A stretch of DNA of 64,000 nucleotides from assembly GCF_027744825.2 (NCBI RefSeq), contig NW_026527054.1, positions 124,001 to 188,000 on the forward strand. The letters are read 5' to 3'. Source of the DNA: Synchiropus splendidus. Taxonomy: Eukaryota > Chordata > Actinopteri > Syngnathiformes > Callionymidae. Made by a program: the position numbers and the translations under genes. Below are positions 46,542 to 56,450 of this stretch, in pieces; the first letter of the stretch is position 1; every line of letters begins with the position of its first letter. The notes beneath the pieces are model-generated. The model had not been told where the DNA came from, did no database searches, and saw only the letters and a list, made by a program, of their open reading frames with translations.

Positions 46542-47621
46542 TTATATATTTTTTATATCTGAAGCTTTTACCCAACTGTTGAATTTTTCAGGCCAGTTCT
46601 TCCACTGGACAAAGACCTGTCTCTCTCCTTTAACGCAGCGTTCCTTGAGAATCTTTTCTACGTGAAATACTTTATCCTTATCGAGTTGTACTTTTTGTAA
46701 TTCTTGATCATAAAATGACCCCTGGATGGGTTCGCCGTCGAAATCTTTCAATTTATACACAGACGGGTTGCGGTGAATACATTCAGTTATCGTAAATATC
46801 TCGTCTGTAAAACTCTGCTCATACTTTTTGTCAAATATACCTCGTAGTTTTGATATCCTAACATGATCGCCCTCCTTAAATTTCGGCTTCTGTCAACCTT
46901 TCGACGGTCTCATGTAAAGATTGTCAAACACTTGCAGAGTATTTTCTTTAGTTACTTCCATCGGTGTCATTTTTATACTACTGTGATAGCTGTGATTATA
47001 ACTCTTTACTAGATCCTGTAAAACTTCGATGTAACGTAGAGTGTTTTTAGCTGTAAAATATCTCCACATCCGATTTTTAAGAGTGCGGTTAAATCTCTCA
47101 ACCACAGAGGCCTTAAAGTCACTCGCTGTTGAAAAATGAATAATTCTCTTCCTTTCGATCAAAGCCCGGAAACTCTTGCTAAAAAATGCTTTCCCATCAT
47201 CCGTCTGTAGCTTTGCAGGCGTCCCGCTCTCATCCAGCACTGATTCAAACGCCTTCATTGTCTCAATCGCAGTCTTTCTTTTTAAAACGCGTACATAGGC
47301 CTTCTTTGAAAATACATCTATAACGGTCAACAAGTAATTTTGATCGTCGTTATATCTAGCCAACGCCTGCATGTCGCATAGGTCGGCCTGGAATTGTTGA
47401 AGCGGCCTGTGAACAAATACTCTGTTTCTCGGAAAGTTTACTCTGGCCGGTTTATGCAGGGTGTAAGCATCCTGTTTTGATAAAAAATCTTTAATAGATT
47501 TAGAACTGACTGGTTTTCCAGTCTCAACCTGCACCCCTTGACGAAGGCGATCCGCGCCTCCGTAGCTCCCGGGGTGAAGAGGATTGTAATAAACTCTTTT
47601 AATGATGTGTTTCACCGACAT
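46542..47621 (-). pseudogene. Maverick integrase with chromodomain, frameshifted
   Basis: The first frame (47621-46893, 242 codons) holds the retrovirus-type integrase core, with D80 in QADLCDM, D141 in LQTDDGKAF and E175 in SVVERFNR. Its N-terminal region has YNPLHPGSYGG and a helical DNA-binding-like segment. The continuation lies in another frame from about 46885 to 46542 and contains EGDHVRISKLRG, then a chromodomain (FHVEKILKERC, VQWKNWPEKFNSW). A single frame change near 46885-46895 separates core and chromodomain. In the family the core inserts element DNA and the chromodomain is thought to guide it to chromatin. All three catalytic residues survive here. Confidence 0.9.
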
Positions 47622-47751
47622 GTTAAATGAGAAATGAATGAGCCGAGATCCGAATATGCTTCTTAATGTTTTTTTATTAAACAGGTTATGTCAGGATTCG
47701 ATCGTAAAGTTATACAAAGACAGTAAAAGCAAAAAATAAAAATAAAAAATA

Positions 47752-48573
47752 TCACATACGAGGGTATCTCGTGTTTGTGACATCGCCCAGGACCGGCGTT
47801 CTATTCCAGATTCTACTTGCTGATTCCAGACGTTCAATTAGAAGATCCTCTGGCTCGTGTTTGATGTATTCGTTCCAGACGCTTGATTTTGGAGACCTCA
47901 TTTCGAGCAAGACTGTCTCAGCCGTAGCCTTGGTTCTCATTTTCTCCGGTTGTACGTCATTCAGGGTCAAGTAGTGTTGTATAGCAGGCAGAAAGTTGTT
48001 GTTACAGAGTCTCTTCATCAACGGGTAGAAGTTAAGGCTGTAGAAATCATCCTCCATCTCTTCAAGACAGCTGTGTTGTACTTGGCTCGGATGGTCTACT
48101 TGGCAGCCGTAGCAGATCTCCCTCCAATATCTGCGCATGATTTTACCTAGTAGATGAAATACAACTGTCTTTACAGCTTTCAGGAAGAAACCGCTTATCC
48201 ATCCATCCGTTTCATCATTAGCTGCTGGTTCTTGGTCTTGAGAAGCTGAGGATGAAGCAGGCGGATGCACGCAGACAGTTCCGTTCTCGGGACAGGAGGT
48301 TGTTGCTCTCCCTACAGGTTCCTCTTCATCGTCCACGTCTTCCATTTCACTTGCATCAGAGTCGTCTGTGTCGTCTTTGATGGTCAATGAAGGACAGGCT
48401 CCGTCCGCCATGCCGTTGTTAGAACCCTCGTACTCATGATCATCACCTGTAACGTCTTCTACCACAGGAAGTAGACGGGTCGGCGAGGGGTTGTTCATTC
48501 CGTACCCAGCACCGCCTGTAGCAGCTCCGAGGAAGATAGTGGCAATACGTCTCGGAACACCTTCGGTCCTCAT
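47752..48573 (-). CDS. Maverick protein with Cys/His cluster, 273 aa, unknown function
   Basis: This intact frame lies upstream of the integrase. Residues 1-60 are low-complexity and 65-86 are highly acidic (DDSDASEMEDVDDEEE). Residues 125-150 are hydrophobic then basic (ISGFFLKAVKTVVFHLL). A compact Cys/His cluster follows at C154, C157, H161, H167 and C169 (CYGCQVDHPSQVQHSC), and the rest is probably helical. The cluster could bind a metal ion, which is inference. The arrangement of acidic tail plus Cys/His module brings regulatory or nuclear proteins of small DNA viruses to mind, but no LxCxE-type motif was seen. A TATA box lies 66-71 nt upstream of the ATG. Confidence 0.75.
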   Translation of the reverse strand: MRTEGVPRRIATIFLGAATGGAGYGMNNPSPTRLLPVVEDVTGDDHEYEGSNNGMADGACPSLTIKDDTDDSDASEMEDVDDEEEPVGRATTSCPENGTVCVHPPASSSASQDQEPAANDETDGWISGFFLKAVKTVVFHLLGKIMRRYWREICYGCQVDHPSQVQHSCLEEMEDDFYSLNFYPLMKRLCNNNFLPAIQHYLTLNDVQPEKMRTKATAETVLLEMRSPKSSVWNEYIKHEPEDLLIERLESASRIWNRTPVLGDVTNTRYPRM

Positions 48574-48638
48574 TGTTTTCCTGGATGCGTTTGTTCCGCC
48601 GGATACGTCTGCAGGGTGTCGCTCTGGAAAACACCCTC

Positions 48639-48644
48639 TTTATA
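48639..48644 (-). promoter_or_regulatory. TATA box for the 273-aa Maverick gene
   Basis: The minus strand reads GTTATAAAGAGGG, with TATAAA 66-71 nt before the ATG at 48573. The spacing fits a short 5' leader. Confidence 0.55.
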
Positions 48645-48680
48645 ACAACCGCCAGCCAGTAGGCGGTCCAAAGGGCGGGA

Positions 48681-49379
48681 CTAAAAGGTCAGTGCTTTTT
48701 TCAACACAAGGGTATCAACCCATAAGCGGTTATGGTAGAAGAGGCCGTCGATTTTTGCAGAAATCTCGCGGATTTTTTCACTCCAAGCATCCAAAGGTAT
48801 GGTTAACAGAGTACGAAATACACCGCAATCAGAATTAAAATACTCCAGGACGAAATCTTCTTCTTCTTCACCCGTGACTCCTGTTGATACTTTATGGAGG
48901 GCTCTGAAGGACCATCGTCCTGATCCTGAGATTTTAGCCAGCCATATAGCCACGAAGGACGGCATCCTCTCCGTTCGATCAGGTTTGTTAGACACAGCTC
49001 CAGCCTTCTGACGTTGTTGTTGTTCTTCTTCTTCTTCAGCCCTTGGAAAATTTTCCGGCTTCACCTCTCTCAGCACACCCCAGTCGTTAGACGATAACAC
49101 GGCCATCTCCGTATAGGCACTCAAGGTTTCGTTGTCATCCAGTTGATAAATGTACAATTCAGCTATTTCATACTTAAACGCGTACCCCCATCTCCCTCAA
49201 CGTCCGTAAGGCTCTAGAGACCACTCATCCTGCAAAGATTCCCCGGGCGGCGCCTGCGTACGCCGTAGGTACATTACAGATTTACGGGGAGCCCCAGCAC
49301 CCATCCACGGGTCCTCAATAACAGTCACAGCTGTCTCGCTGATCACTGGTGATCCACGCGCCGTTGTAGGGATAGACAT
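48681..49379 (-). pseudogene. outermost leftward Maverick gene, unknown, one in-frame TGA
   Basis: A single frame of about 232 codons runs from ATG 49379 to 48681. It is interrupted only by TGA at 49197-49199, after MSIPTTARGS...EPYGR, and resumes immediately in the same frame (RWGYAFKYEIAEL). The second part includes a Glu/Gln-rich stretch (EEEEEQQQRQ) and an acidic block (GEEEEDF), with no recognised domain. Because the frame is continuous on both sides, I read this as one gene with a stop mutation rather than two. Translational readthrough is a less likely alternative. A TATA-like stretch lies 55-67 nt upstream of the ATG. Confidence 0.65.
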
Positions 49380-49433
49380 TGCGAGTTGGTTGTGTTTGCC
49401 GGTTCCTTGCTCCTTGCGACGGTCTGAAGGTTA

Positions 49434-49446
49434 CATATATATATAC
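49434..49446 (-). promoter_or_regulatory. TATA-like element upstream of the outermost Maverick gene
   Basis: The minus strand reads GTGTATATATATATGTAACC about 55-67 nt before the ATG at 49379. It could also be a simple TA repeat. Confidence 0.4.
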
Positions 49447-49494
49447 ACACAGGTTGATGTTTATTCAGCGGTCAGAACCCTCCCTTTGTTATTT

Positions 49495-49767
49495 TCCTTC
49501 CTGTTATAAAACAAGGAATGATAGGGTTAATTATTACCCTTCCTGTCATAAAACAAGGGGGAGGGTTATAATTTTAATTCCCTGTTGATATAAAAAAGGG
49601 GGAGGGGTATTATTTTAATTTCTTTTTATATAAAAAGGGGAGGGGTTATTATTTTAATTTCTTTTTATATAAAAAAGGGGAGGGGTTATTATTTGAATTT
49701 CTTTTTTATATAAAAAGGGGGAGGGGGTGGTTTTATTACCTCCGGAAGGGGAGGTGTTTTATTATCT
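49495..49767. repeat. about 40-bp minisatellite, 6-7 units
   Basis: Units contain ATATAAAAAGGGGAGGGG followed by TTATTATTTTAATTTCTTT. They recur every 39-42 bp, with more diverged units at the left end (CTTCCTGTCATAAAACAAGG). It separates the Maverick genes from the gypsy pol remnant. No gene is present. Confidence 0.85.
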
Positions 49768-49937
49768 CCAGGGCCATAAATCAAACAATTTTGACATTTT
49801 GGTGTATCCTTCTTCTCTCTCATGACCCTTGATGAGGAAAAGTCACAAGATTTCAGGAAGAAAAAGTCAGGATAACCACTACGTTTTTCAACACAAAAAC
49901 GGATATCGGTCAAATTGACCCTAAGCATAATATGAGG

Positions 49938-51671
49938 GTTAAAGCTTTTCTAGGTCTGCTAAGCTTTTATAACAAATTCTTGCCAAACTTGTCTACTGTG
50001 CTCTCTCCATTACACAAGTTACTGAGGAAAGATGTGAAACGGAGGTGGGAGGTTGAGCAAGAAGAGGCTTTTAAGCAGGCAAAAAAGTTACAACAAAGCG
50101 TTTAAGTGTTGGTTCATTATGATGAACAAAAAGAACTGGCACTGTCATGTGATACCTCACCTTATGGGGTGGGGGCAGTCTTGGCACATAGGCTGGAAAA
50201 GGGAGCAGAAAAGCCTATTGGATATGCCTCACGCACACTCACAGCAGCACAAAAAAACTATTCGCAGTTGGATAAAGATGGGAGTTATCAGCAGTTATTT
50301 TTTGGGTGCAGTACTTCCACAAATATTTGTGTGGATGTAAATTTGTGATTTGTACACAGACCATAAGCCCTTAATCAGTCTGTTTCATGAAGGAAAAGCT
50401 GTGCCACACATGAGTTCTCAGAGGATCATGAGATGCGCTATTCTGTTAAGAGCAAATGAATATGCCGTGGTGTACCGACGTGGACAGGACAATGCAAACG
50501 CAGATGCTCTCAGTAGACTTCCACTTCCAGAGAAAACTGGGGATCCAGACTCAGAAGACCAGGTATTGATGGTAGAGCAGGATCAGAGTTCAGTGGTCAA
50601 CTCGGAAGAGCTTCGTAACCATCGTGGACCAGTGAAGACCCCGTACTCGCACCAGTCCGTGAATACATACTCAGAGGGTGGCCCTGTAACCTCGATGTTG
50701 CTTTCAGGCCATACACTATGAAGCAACAGGAGCTGAATGTACAAGATGGGTGTGTACTGTGGGGGTGCTGTGTGGTGATTCCGGAAACAGGATGTGGTCT
50801 GATGTTGAAGCAGTGGTGGTGATTGATGCACATTCAAAGTGGTTGGAGGTCTACCCTGTTTCATCAGCATCTGCAGTGGCTACTGTGAACTGCTTGAGGG
50901 CCAGTTTCAGCACTCATGGTATCCCAGAAATGATAGTGTCAGATAATGCCCAGTGTTTTGTGAGCGAACACACTAAAGAGCTTTTGGCACGCAATGGGAT
51001 CACTCATGTCACATCAGCACCGTATCATCCTTCTTCTAATGGGATGGCAGAGAGAGCGATACAAACGTTCAAACAGTTGATGAAAAAAACATCCGGTGAT
51101 CCTCCGGAAACCAAACTGAGTAGAGCTTTATTCAGTTATCAGATGGGGAGGAAGTTGAGGTGCATGTTGGATCTGATATACCCAAATTTGAAGACGAAAG
51201 TGGAACTGAAACTGGCAAACCAGAAAGTTCAGCATGATCAACATGCTCGGTTCAGAAGTTTTCAGACAGGTGACCGGATGTTCACAAAAAACTATGGTTA
51301 TGGGTCTAAGTGGGTTCCAGGGTTAATACAGGAATGCACAGGACCAGTCTCCTACACAATGGTGCTGGGAAATGGGCAAACTGCGTAGACTCGTAGACCA
51401 GGTTTTCAGTGGGAAACTGTCCATTTTAACAGGTCAGACATCCTCCGCGCCCACTGTGGAGGATGTCAAAGTGGAGAATCCACTTGGGGATGGGATCTCA
51501 CTGGAGACTGAGACAAGTGAAGGGAACAGTGAAGAAGTCAGTCTGAAAAAAAAAAAAAAAAAGCAGACCGACAGTGATCTGGTATGCTCACCGTCTCAAG
51601 GAAGAGTACGACCACAAAAGAACAGGAATCCCCCAGTGTATCTGAATGACAATGTTCAAAAAGTGGAATAG
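49938..51671 (+). pseudogene. Ty3/gypsy pol remnant (RT end, RNase H, integrase)
   Basis: Reading begins inside reverse transcriptase (VKAFLGLLSFYNKFLPNL at 49938) and continues into RNase H ([63 protein letters not shown]). The integrase core follows at 50750-51388, with Asp in VVVIDAHSKW, Asp in MIVSDNAQCF and Glu in SNGMAERAI. Lesions include an in-frame TAA at 50103-50105, a frame change near 50290 and loss of the integrase zinc-binding domain between about 50710 and 50780. A further frame change near 51372 leads into the C-terminal tail. Gag, protease and the RT palm are missing. All the coding strand points right. Confidence 0.9.
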
Positions 51672-52160
51672 GAGATAAAAGTTTTGGACCAAGGTGCTTG
51701 CAATTTTCTTATTCTTTAGCGTAAAGAGGCATGTTTTTGTTTTGTTTTGTTTTGGGTTAGTCGTTTAAGTTGCATTCTATTTTATGACTGTTTTATTATT
51801 TTATTAAGTTTTAGGCTTACCCAAGTGTTTATGGTGGTTTTGGGGACATGGGTTTTGGGAGTGAAGTTGGAAGACGTGAACAGTTTGGCGAAGAGGTGTT
51901 ATGATGTGTCATGGGATTATTTGGGGTCACAACTTGGGGGCGCTCTTGTTATGTTGCCGTGTCATCATCCGGTTTGTTGGAAGTTGGAACCGTGAATAAA
52001 ACCTGCTGTGTTGATACCTCCTGTGTGTTTTCCTTTCCGCTTCGGCTATCACAGGGTGTGTCACTTCAACCCACTTGGGAGAACGAATCAAATGTCCGGA
52101 CCATCATTGAGCAGTGTCACCAGGTTCGCGGACAGGACCCCAGGCGACAAGGCCCGGATT
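51672..52160 (+). repeat. possible 3' LTR of the gypsy remnant
   Basis: This directly follows the pol remnant. It is non-coding, contains GGAATAGGAGATAAAAG (weak polypurine tract) at its start and AATAAA at 51995-52000 followed by a T/G-rich stretch, as in an LTR R-U5 region. The partner LTR is not in the window, so the ends are unknown. Confidence 0.4.
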
Positions 52161-52299
52161 AGCGCTCGAGGCCGAGGCGCTGGAAGGAGCGAATTCAATA
52201 CGAATAAAAAAATTAAAATAAAAAAAAACGCAAATACTATGCTTCAAGCAATTGTTTTATTTAAAGCAAATTTTCCACACAAACAGAAATTTCCTCCGG

Positions 52300-52960
52300 T
52301 CAGCTGACTGCCCGGGGAGAAGCTGCTGCCGAAGATTCCGACGTCCACGCTCGGAGCATGACAAGCGCTGAGTCACCTGCCTTTAAATCCGCTCCTGCGC
52401 TGATGCGACAAGTCTCTGCCGTGACTGCAACGAGACCTCAGTCCTACCAGAAGTTTCCGTGGTCCAGATGAGCCGCTCCGCACCTCTTCAAGTCTCAAGC
52501 TTCATCGCTTGATGTGCCAGATTCGCCGACTCCGGGTGTGCATGTGACCGGTAAGAATTTACAGGGAGACGGCGACCCTGCAGTTTACCGCATGAAGTCC
52601 GACATGCCTCGGTGCTCGACTGAAGCTAAATGGCGTTGCTCCCGTGAATAGGAGGATGTCGGCATCACTAGCTATGAAAGACCAGCGCGTCACGGCACGC
52701 GGCAATCATTCTCCCGTGACTGCGATGAGACCTCAGTCCTGCCTGAAGTTTTCATGGTCCAGACAAGGCACTCCGCTCGTCTTCAGGTCTCAAGCTTCTT
52801 CTCTTGTTGTGCCAGATGCGCCAGCTTCGGCTGCAATTTCACAATTACAGAGTCACTCACTCACGCCTCGGTAATTTCACAATCACATTTTGCGGAGTGC
52901 CCTGGCACTTCCAGTGAAGTAGAAAGGCTGGTGTAATATTCCTAGCAAAAATTATGAGCG
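52300..52960. repeat. diverged duplicated segment next to DIRS-like copies
   Basis: GTGACTGCAACGAGACCTCAG at 52421 recurs in altered form at 52716, 295 bp downstream. Both are followed by matching CTCCGC, TCTTCA and GTCTCAAGCTTC blocks. It is non-coding as it stands. It may derive from the coding part of a DIRS-like element, but I cannot show this. Confidence 0.45.
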
Positions 52961-54950
52961 GACCTCCGATCCTGGGGCGTCCCCTCAAAGTGTGGCTACT
53001 TCAAGCTTAGCAGGCAGTCCTCTGTCCCCCGAAATGCAGTTCACTATTCGAAATCCTAAAGCAACTGCAACACTCAAAGGATATAATGCCAAATGGGTGT
53101 GGACTGCCGTCTGTTGGGTAAACATCCACTGCTAGTCCAATTCAATCCGGACTATTCCCGGTGCAGCTCTGAAACTCCACTGGCACTAGGCCCGCACGTG
53201 GTCAGGTACGGAGCCCCCCCTGAGGAGGGACCATCCCACCCGGCGTTGACAGAGCCACTTTCGCACAGTAGAATGGCGTCTACGCTGTCGGCAACCGGCT
53301 CATAGCACTTGAGAACATCATTGCGCTCTTTATGAGCTCCATGAACAGGCTCATCCATCACAGAACCTTTCTTACTCCACCTGAGATTTTGGAGATTCAA
53401 CAGTCCATCGGCGTGGTGCTCTACTCGCAGCGCTTCCTCCACACATAGCTGCTGCCCGGGAGGAACAGCCGTATAATAGCCGCGCTGATCATCGCTGCTC
53501 CTCTTGGACAGACCAGTCGGCTGCTCTCACATCTGCTCCCTCCAAAAGCGTAGAAAGAACTTTGTATCTAAAAGTATGCATCTAAACCAAAGTCTAACTT
53601 GAATAAAAAATAAGATGCATTACTTTGGTATCGAGTCTGTTTTTTCTCTGCCCAAAATGAGGGTTTATCACCTGCCAAGTTCTCTTCCGGTTCCAGTCAG
53701 TGCGAACTCTGGCTTCATTTTTTTTTTTTTTTGTTTGACATTGTCTCAGGAGACCAAGCAGTATAGTAACAGACTCTCTGCCTCCTTATCCCTGACATCC
53801 TTTGGAAGTATCTGGAGCCAAGAAGTTATGTTTTTCCTCAGCTTCGGCACAATAAGAAGCGTAGGCGTAAAATAACTCTTTCCCGTCTCTCAACAGATTC
53901 CGTTTCCAACCAAAAGTCAGGAGAGTGTCAATTCTGCCATTAACTCTTCTGATTCCACAGACTCGGCAGTTTCCAGCAGGGGTCGCCAGAGGACCGCGAA
54001 AGCCACCGCGCTGCGTGCGAGACCTGCTCTGTTCTCAGCTCCCTCGTGCGATGTCTGATGGGATGTCCGTCTGTGACTCTGCAGCCCTCCAAACCTCTCA
54101 GAGGCAAGCAGGACGTTGTCATCTAGAGAGTCATCTCTTTCTGAGGATGATTGGGCCGGTACCTCGGGGCTCCATCTTAGGAGAATTGCAGTGTCAGATC
54201 CAGGTACACTGCAAGTTTGGGGTACTTCCTCTGACGGCTCAGCTGACAAAAGCGAATCTATTTTTGAAGAACCAGCCGGACCTGAAGTCCCCAGAGGAGT
54301 ATGATCATCGACGACCCTTTCGTCTTGTACCCGCCCTGGAGGCCGGGTCCGCTCCTGTGCTCAGGCCGCCTATCATGACAGAGTATCTTCTGAATTGAAA
54401 GCGCCTGTGTCCTCACCTGCCCATATGGATCAAGAATATACTCGATCATTGACACGCCCTTCAGTTTCACAGTCAACCTCCAGGTTCTGCGACACCACGT
54501 GGACCTGAGTGAACTCAAAGAAACAACATGTCTGATGGAGGAGGACCACGCTCTCCTGTCAAAGGAAATAATCGAGCTAGTACCAATGCGATCCTCTTAC
54601 ACTGGCTATTACTCCAGGTACTTCCTGGAACCCAAGAAGACAGGAGAGTGGAGACCTGTTCTGGATCTCAGTCTCCTCAACCAATTTATGACCAGACAGC
54701 GGTTCCGGACTACCAGCAGACTCCTGGAGTGTGTCAGAGTGTGAGAGTGGATGACCTCCATAGATCTTGCAGACTCCTACTTCCACAACACGGTCTCCAG
54801 TGTCTTGTGCCTCGTAAATTCGCCAAGTGCGTGGAGGCGTTGCTCGAACCACTTAGAAGACAGCGTCTGCGGATTCTGACATACTTGGACTACTCGTTGA
54901 TTCTAGCCAGGTCCAAACAGGAGTCATGAGCGCACACCAGCTTAGCAGAA
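52961..54950 (+). mobile_element. DIRS-like retroelement, broken copy A
   Basis: It begins with a piece resembling the recombinase start (GGGCGTCCCCTCAAAGTG, repeated in altered form at 58230 and 59180). A long non-coding part shared with copy B follows (TTTATCACCTGCCAAGTTC near 53670; TTCTGCCATTAACTCTTCTG near 53930), and then a reverse-transcriptase remnant. It stops where the diverged satellite starts. Assignment to the DIRS group rests on the RT style and on the tyrosine recombinase in copy B. Confidence 0.7.
54499..54930 (+). pseudogene. DIRS-type reverse transcriptase remnant
   Basis: The first frame has TGYYSRYFLEPKKTGEWRP and VLDLSLLNQF, the N-terminal RT signature seen in DIRS/Ngaro elements. 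After a frame change near 54745 come MTSIDLADSYFH-like residues and, in the frame ending 54929, FAKCVEALLEPLRRQRLRIL followed by TYLDYSLILARS. The catalytic box, normally Y-[IL]-D-D, reads YLDY, so the second Asp is lost. The region between the two motifs is also shortened. The copy cannot be active. Confidence 0.8.
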
Positions 54951-54959
54951 GGGGTCTTT

Positions 54960-56450
54960 TTCGTAGCTGCAGAACAAATTCAACGTCTCGAAACGAAAAC
55001 GGGTTTTACATACTGTGCACTCGCTGGTCAACGATTCCTCAGAAGATGAAAATTTCACTTGCCACAATAAAAAAAGGCATTTCTATTGGGTGCAGAACTA
55101 ATTCAACCTGACTAAAGTGATTTAACAGAGTTATCAACATTTTTATTTTTATCGGTCTTTAAACCACCATTCCTTTGGCTGACAACGTGTTTTATGCACT
55201 GTTCACTCACTGCTCAGGGATGCCTGAGAACATGAAAATGTCTCCTGCAACTATAGAAAAAACACTCTTTCTCGTAAAATTAACACTAAAGCTACATTTC
55301 TGAACTGTATTTCAGGGAGTTTTGAACTTTTTTTTTTCCTGGTCAGAAACCGAGCCTGGAGAGTTTTCTGCACAGTGCACTTACTTATCAGAATACACTC
55401 AGAACAAGAAAATATCACCTGCAACTGTTAGAAAAACACTCTTTCGAGTACATTCAACACTAAACATACATTTCTGAACTGTTTTTAAAGGGTCATAAAC
55501 AATTTTATTTTTGACGGTCCGAAACCCACTTTCTCTTTGTCTGAAAACACTGTTCACTCACTGCTAAGCGATTCCACAGAAGATGAAAATTGCAACTGCC
55601 TCTATAACATAAATGGAATTTCTACTGGGTGATGAACTAATTCAACATGTCTAAAGTGATTTCCGAGAGTTATCAACATTTTTATTTTTGTCGGTCTTTA
55701 AACCACCTTTTATTTGGCCGAAAACGCATTTTACGGACTGTTCACTCACTGCTCAGGGATACCTGAGAACATAAAAATTTCTCCTGCAACTATAGGAAAA
55801 ACACGCTTTCTAATATAATTAACACTAAACCTACATTTCTGAAATATATTTCATGGGGTTATCAACTATTTTTTTCCTGGTCAGAATCCGAGCCTCTCTC
55901 GGACTGAAAACACGTTTTCTGCACTGTTCACTCACTGTTCAGGGATGCCTCTGAACATCAAAATTTCACCTGGCACTATAGCGGAAGCAATCTTTCTAGT
56001 AGGTGCCGAACAAATTCAACATGTCCGAAGTGTTTTGAGCGAGACATAACATTTTTATTTTTGTTGGTCTGAAAACCACTGTCATTCGGGCTGAAAATGC
56101 GTTTTCTGCACTGTTCACTCACTGATCAAAATAGCCTCAGAACATGAAAATATCACGAGCAACTATAGGAAAAAGACTCTTTCTAGTATATACAACCCTA
56201 AACTTACATTTCTGAACTGTATTTCAGGGGGTTATGAACAATTTCATTTTGCCGGTGCGAAACCACTTTTTTTCTTGCTAAAAACTCATACCTAAGATAA
56301 AGTTATCAACATTTTTATGTTGTTCTGAAAACCACAGTCCCTCGGGCTGAAAAGGTGTTTTCTGCACAAGTCACTCACTGCTTAGAGGGGTTACTCGAAT
56401 CATGAAAATTTCACCTGCAATTATCGGAAAAACAGTTTTTCTCATATATT
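54960..56450 (-). repeat. diverged, inverted satellite block (about 8 monomers)
   Basis: Units recur every 175-190 bp with GAACATGAAAATTTCACCTG, CTTTCTAGTA, GTTATCAACATTTTTAT and AAAACACGTTTTCTGCACTG. These are the same landmarks, in the same order, as the reverse complement of the 188-bp satellite at 1-26802, but far more diverged. Monomers seem to alternate between two types, one with ATTTCTATTGGGTG and one with CTTTCTAGTATA. The block lies between two DIRS-like copies. Confidence 0.88.

Larger units (their letters stand above)
41262..49379. mobile_element. Maverick/Polinton (adintovirus-type) element, decayed
   Basis: The gene set is diagnostic: FtsK/HerA-type packaging ATPase, adenain-like cysteine protease, double-jelly-roll-type major capsid protein, minor capsid protein, basic core proteins and a retrovirus-like integrase with a C-terminal chromodomain. 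Genes 41262-43048 point right; 43172-49379 point left and converge on them. Frameshifts or stops interrupt the ATPase, capsid proteins, core-like protein, integrase and the outermost gene. No protein-primed family B polymerase is visible, although it is a hallmark of complete elements. Terminal inverted repeats and target-site duplication were not found, so the outer borders are gene limits only. Confidence 0.9.

Noticed and set aside
53925..54398. 157-codon frame as an intact DIRS gag
   Set aside because: Overlapping frames on both strands are equally long, and the aligned region in copy B is interrupted. No gag motif was seen.
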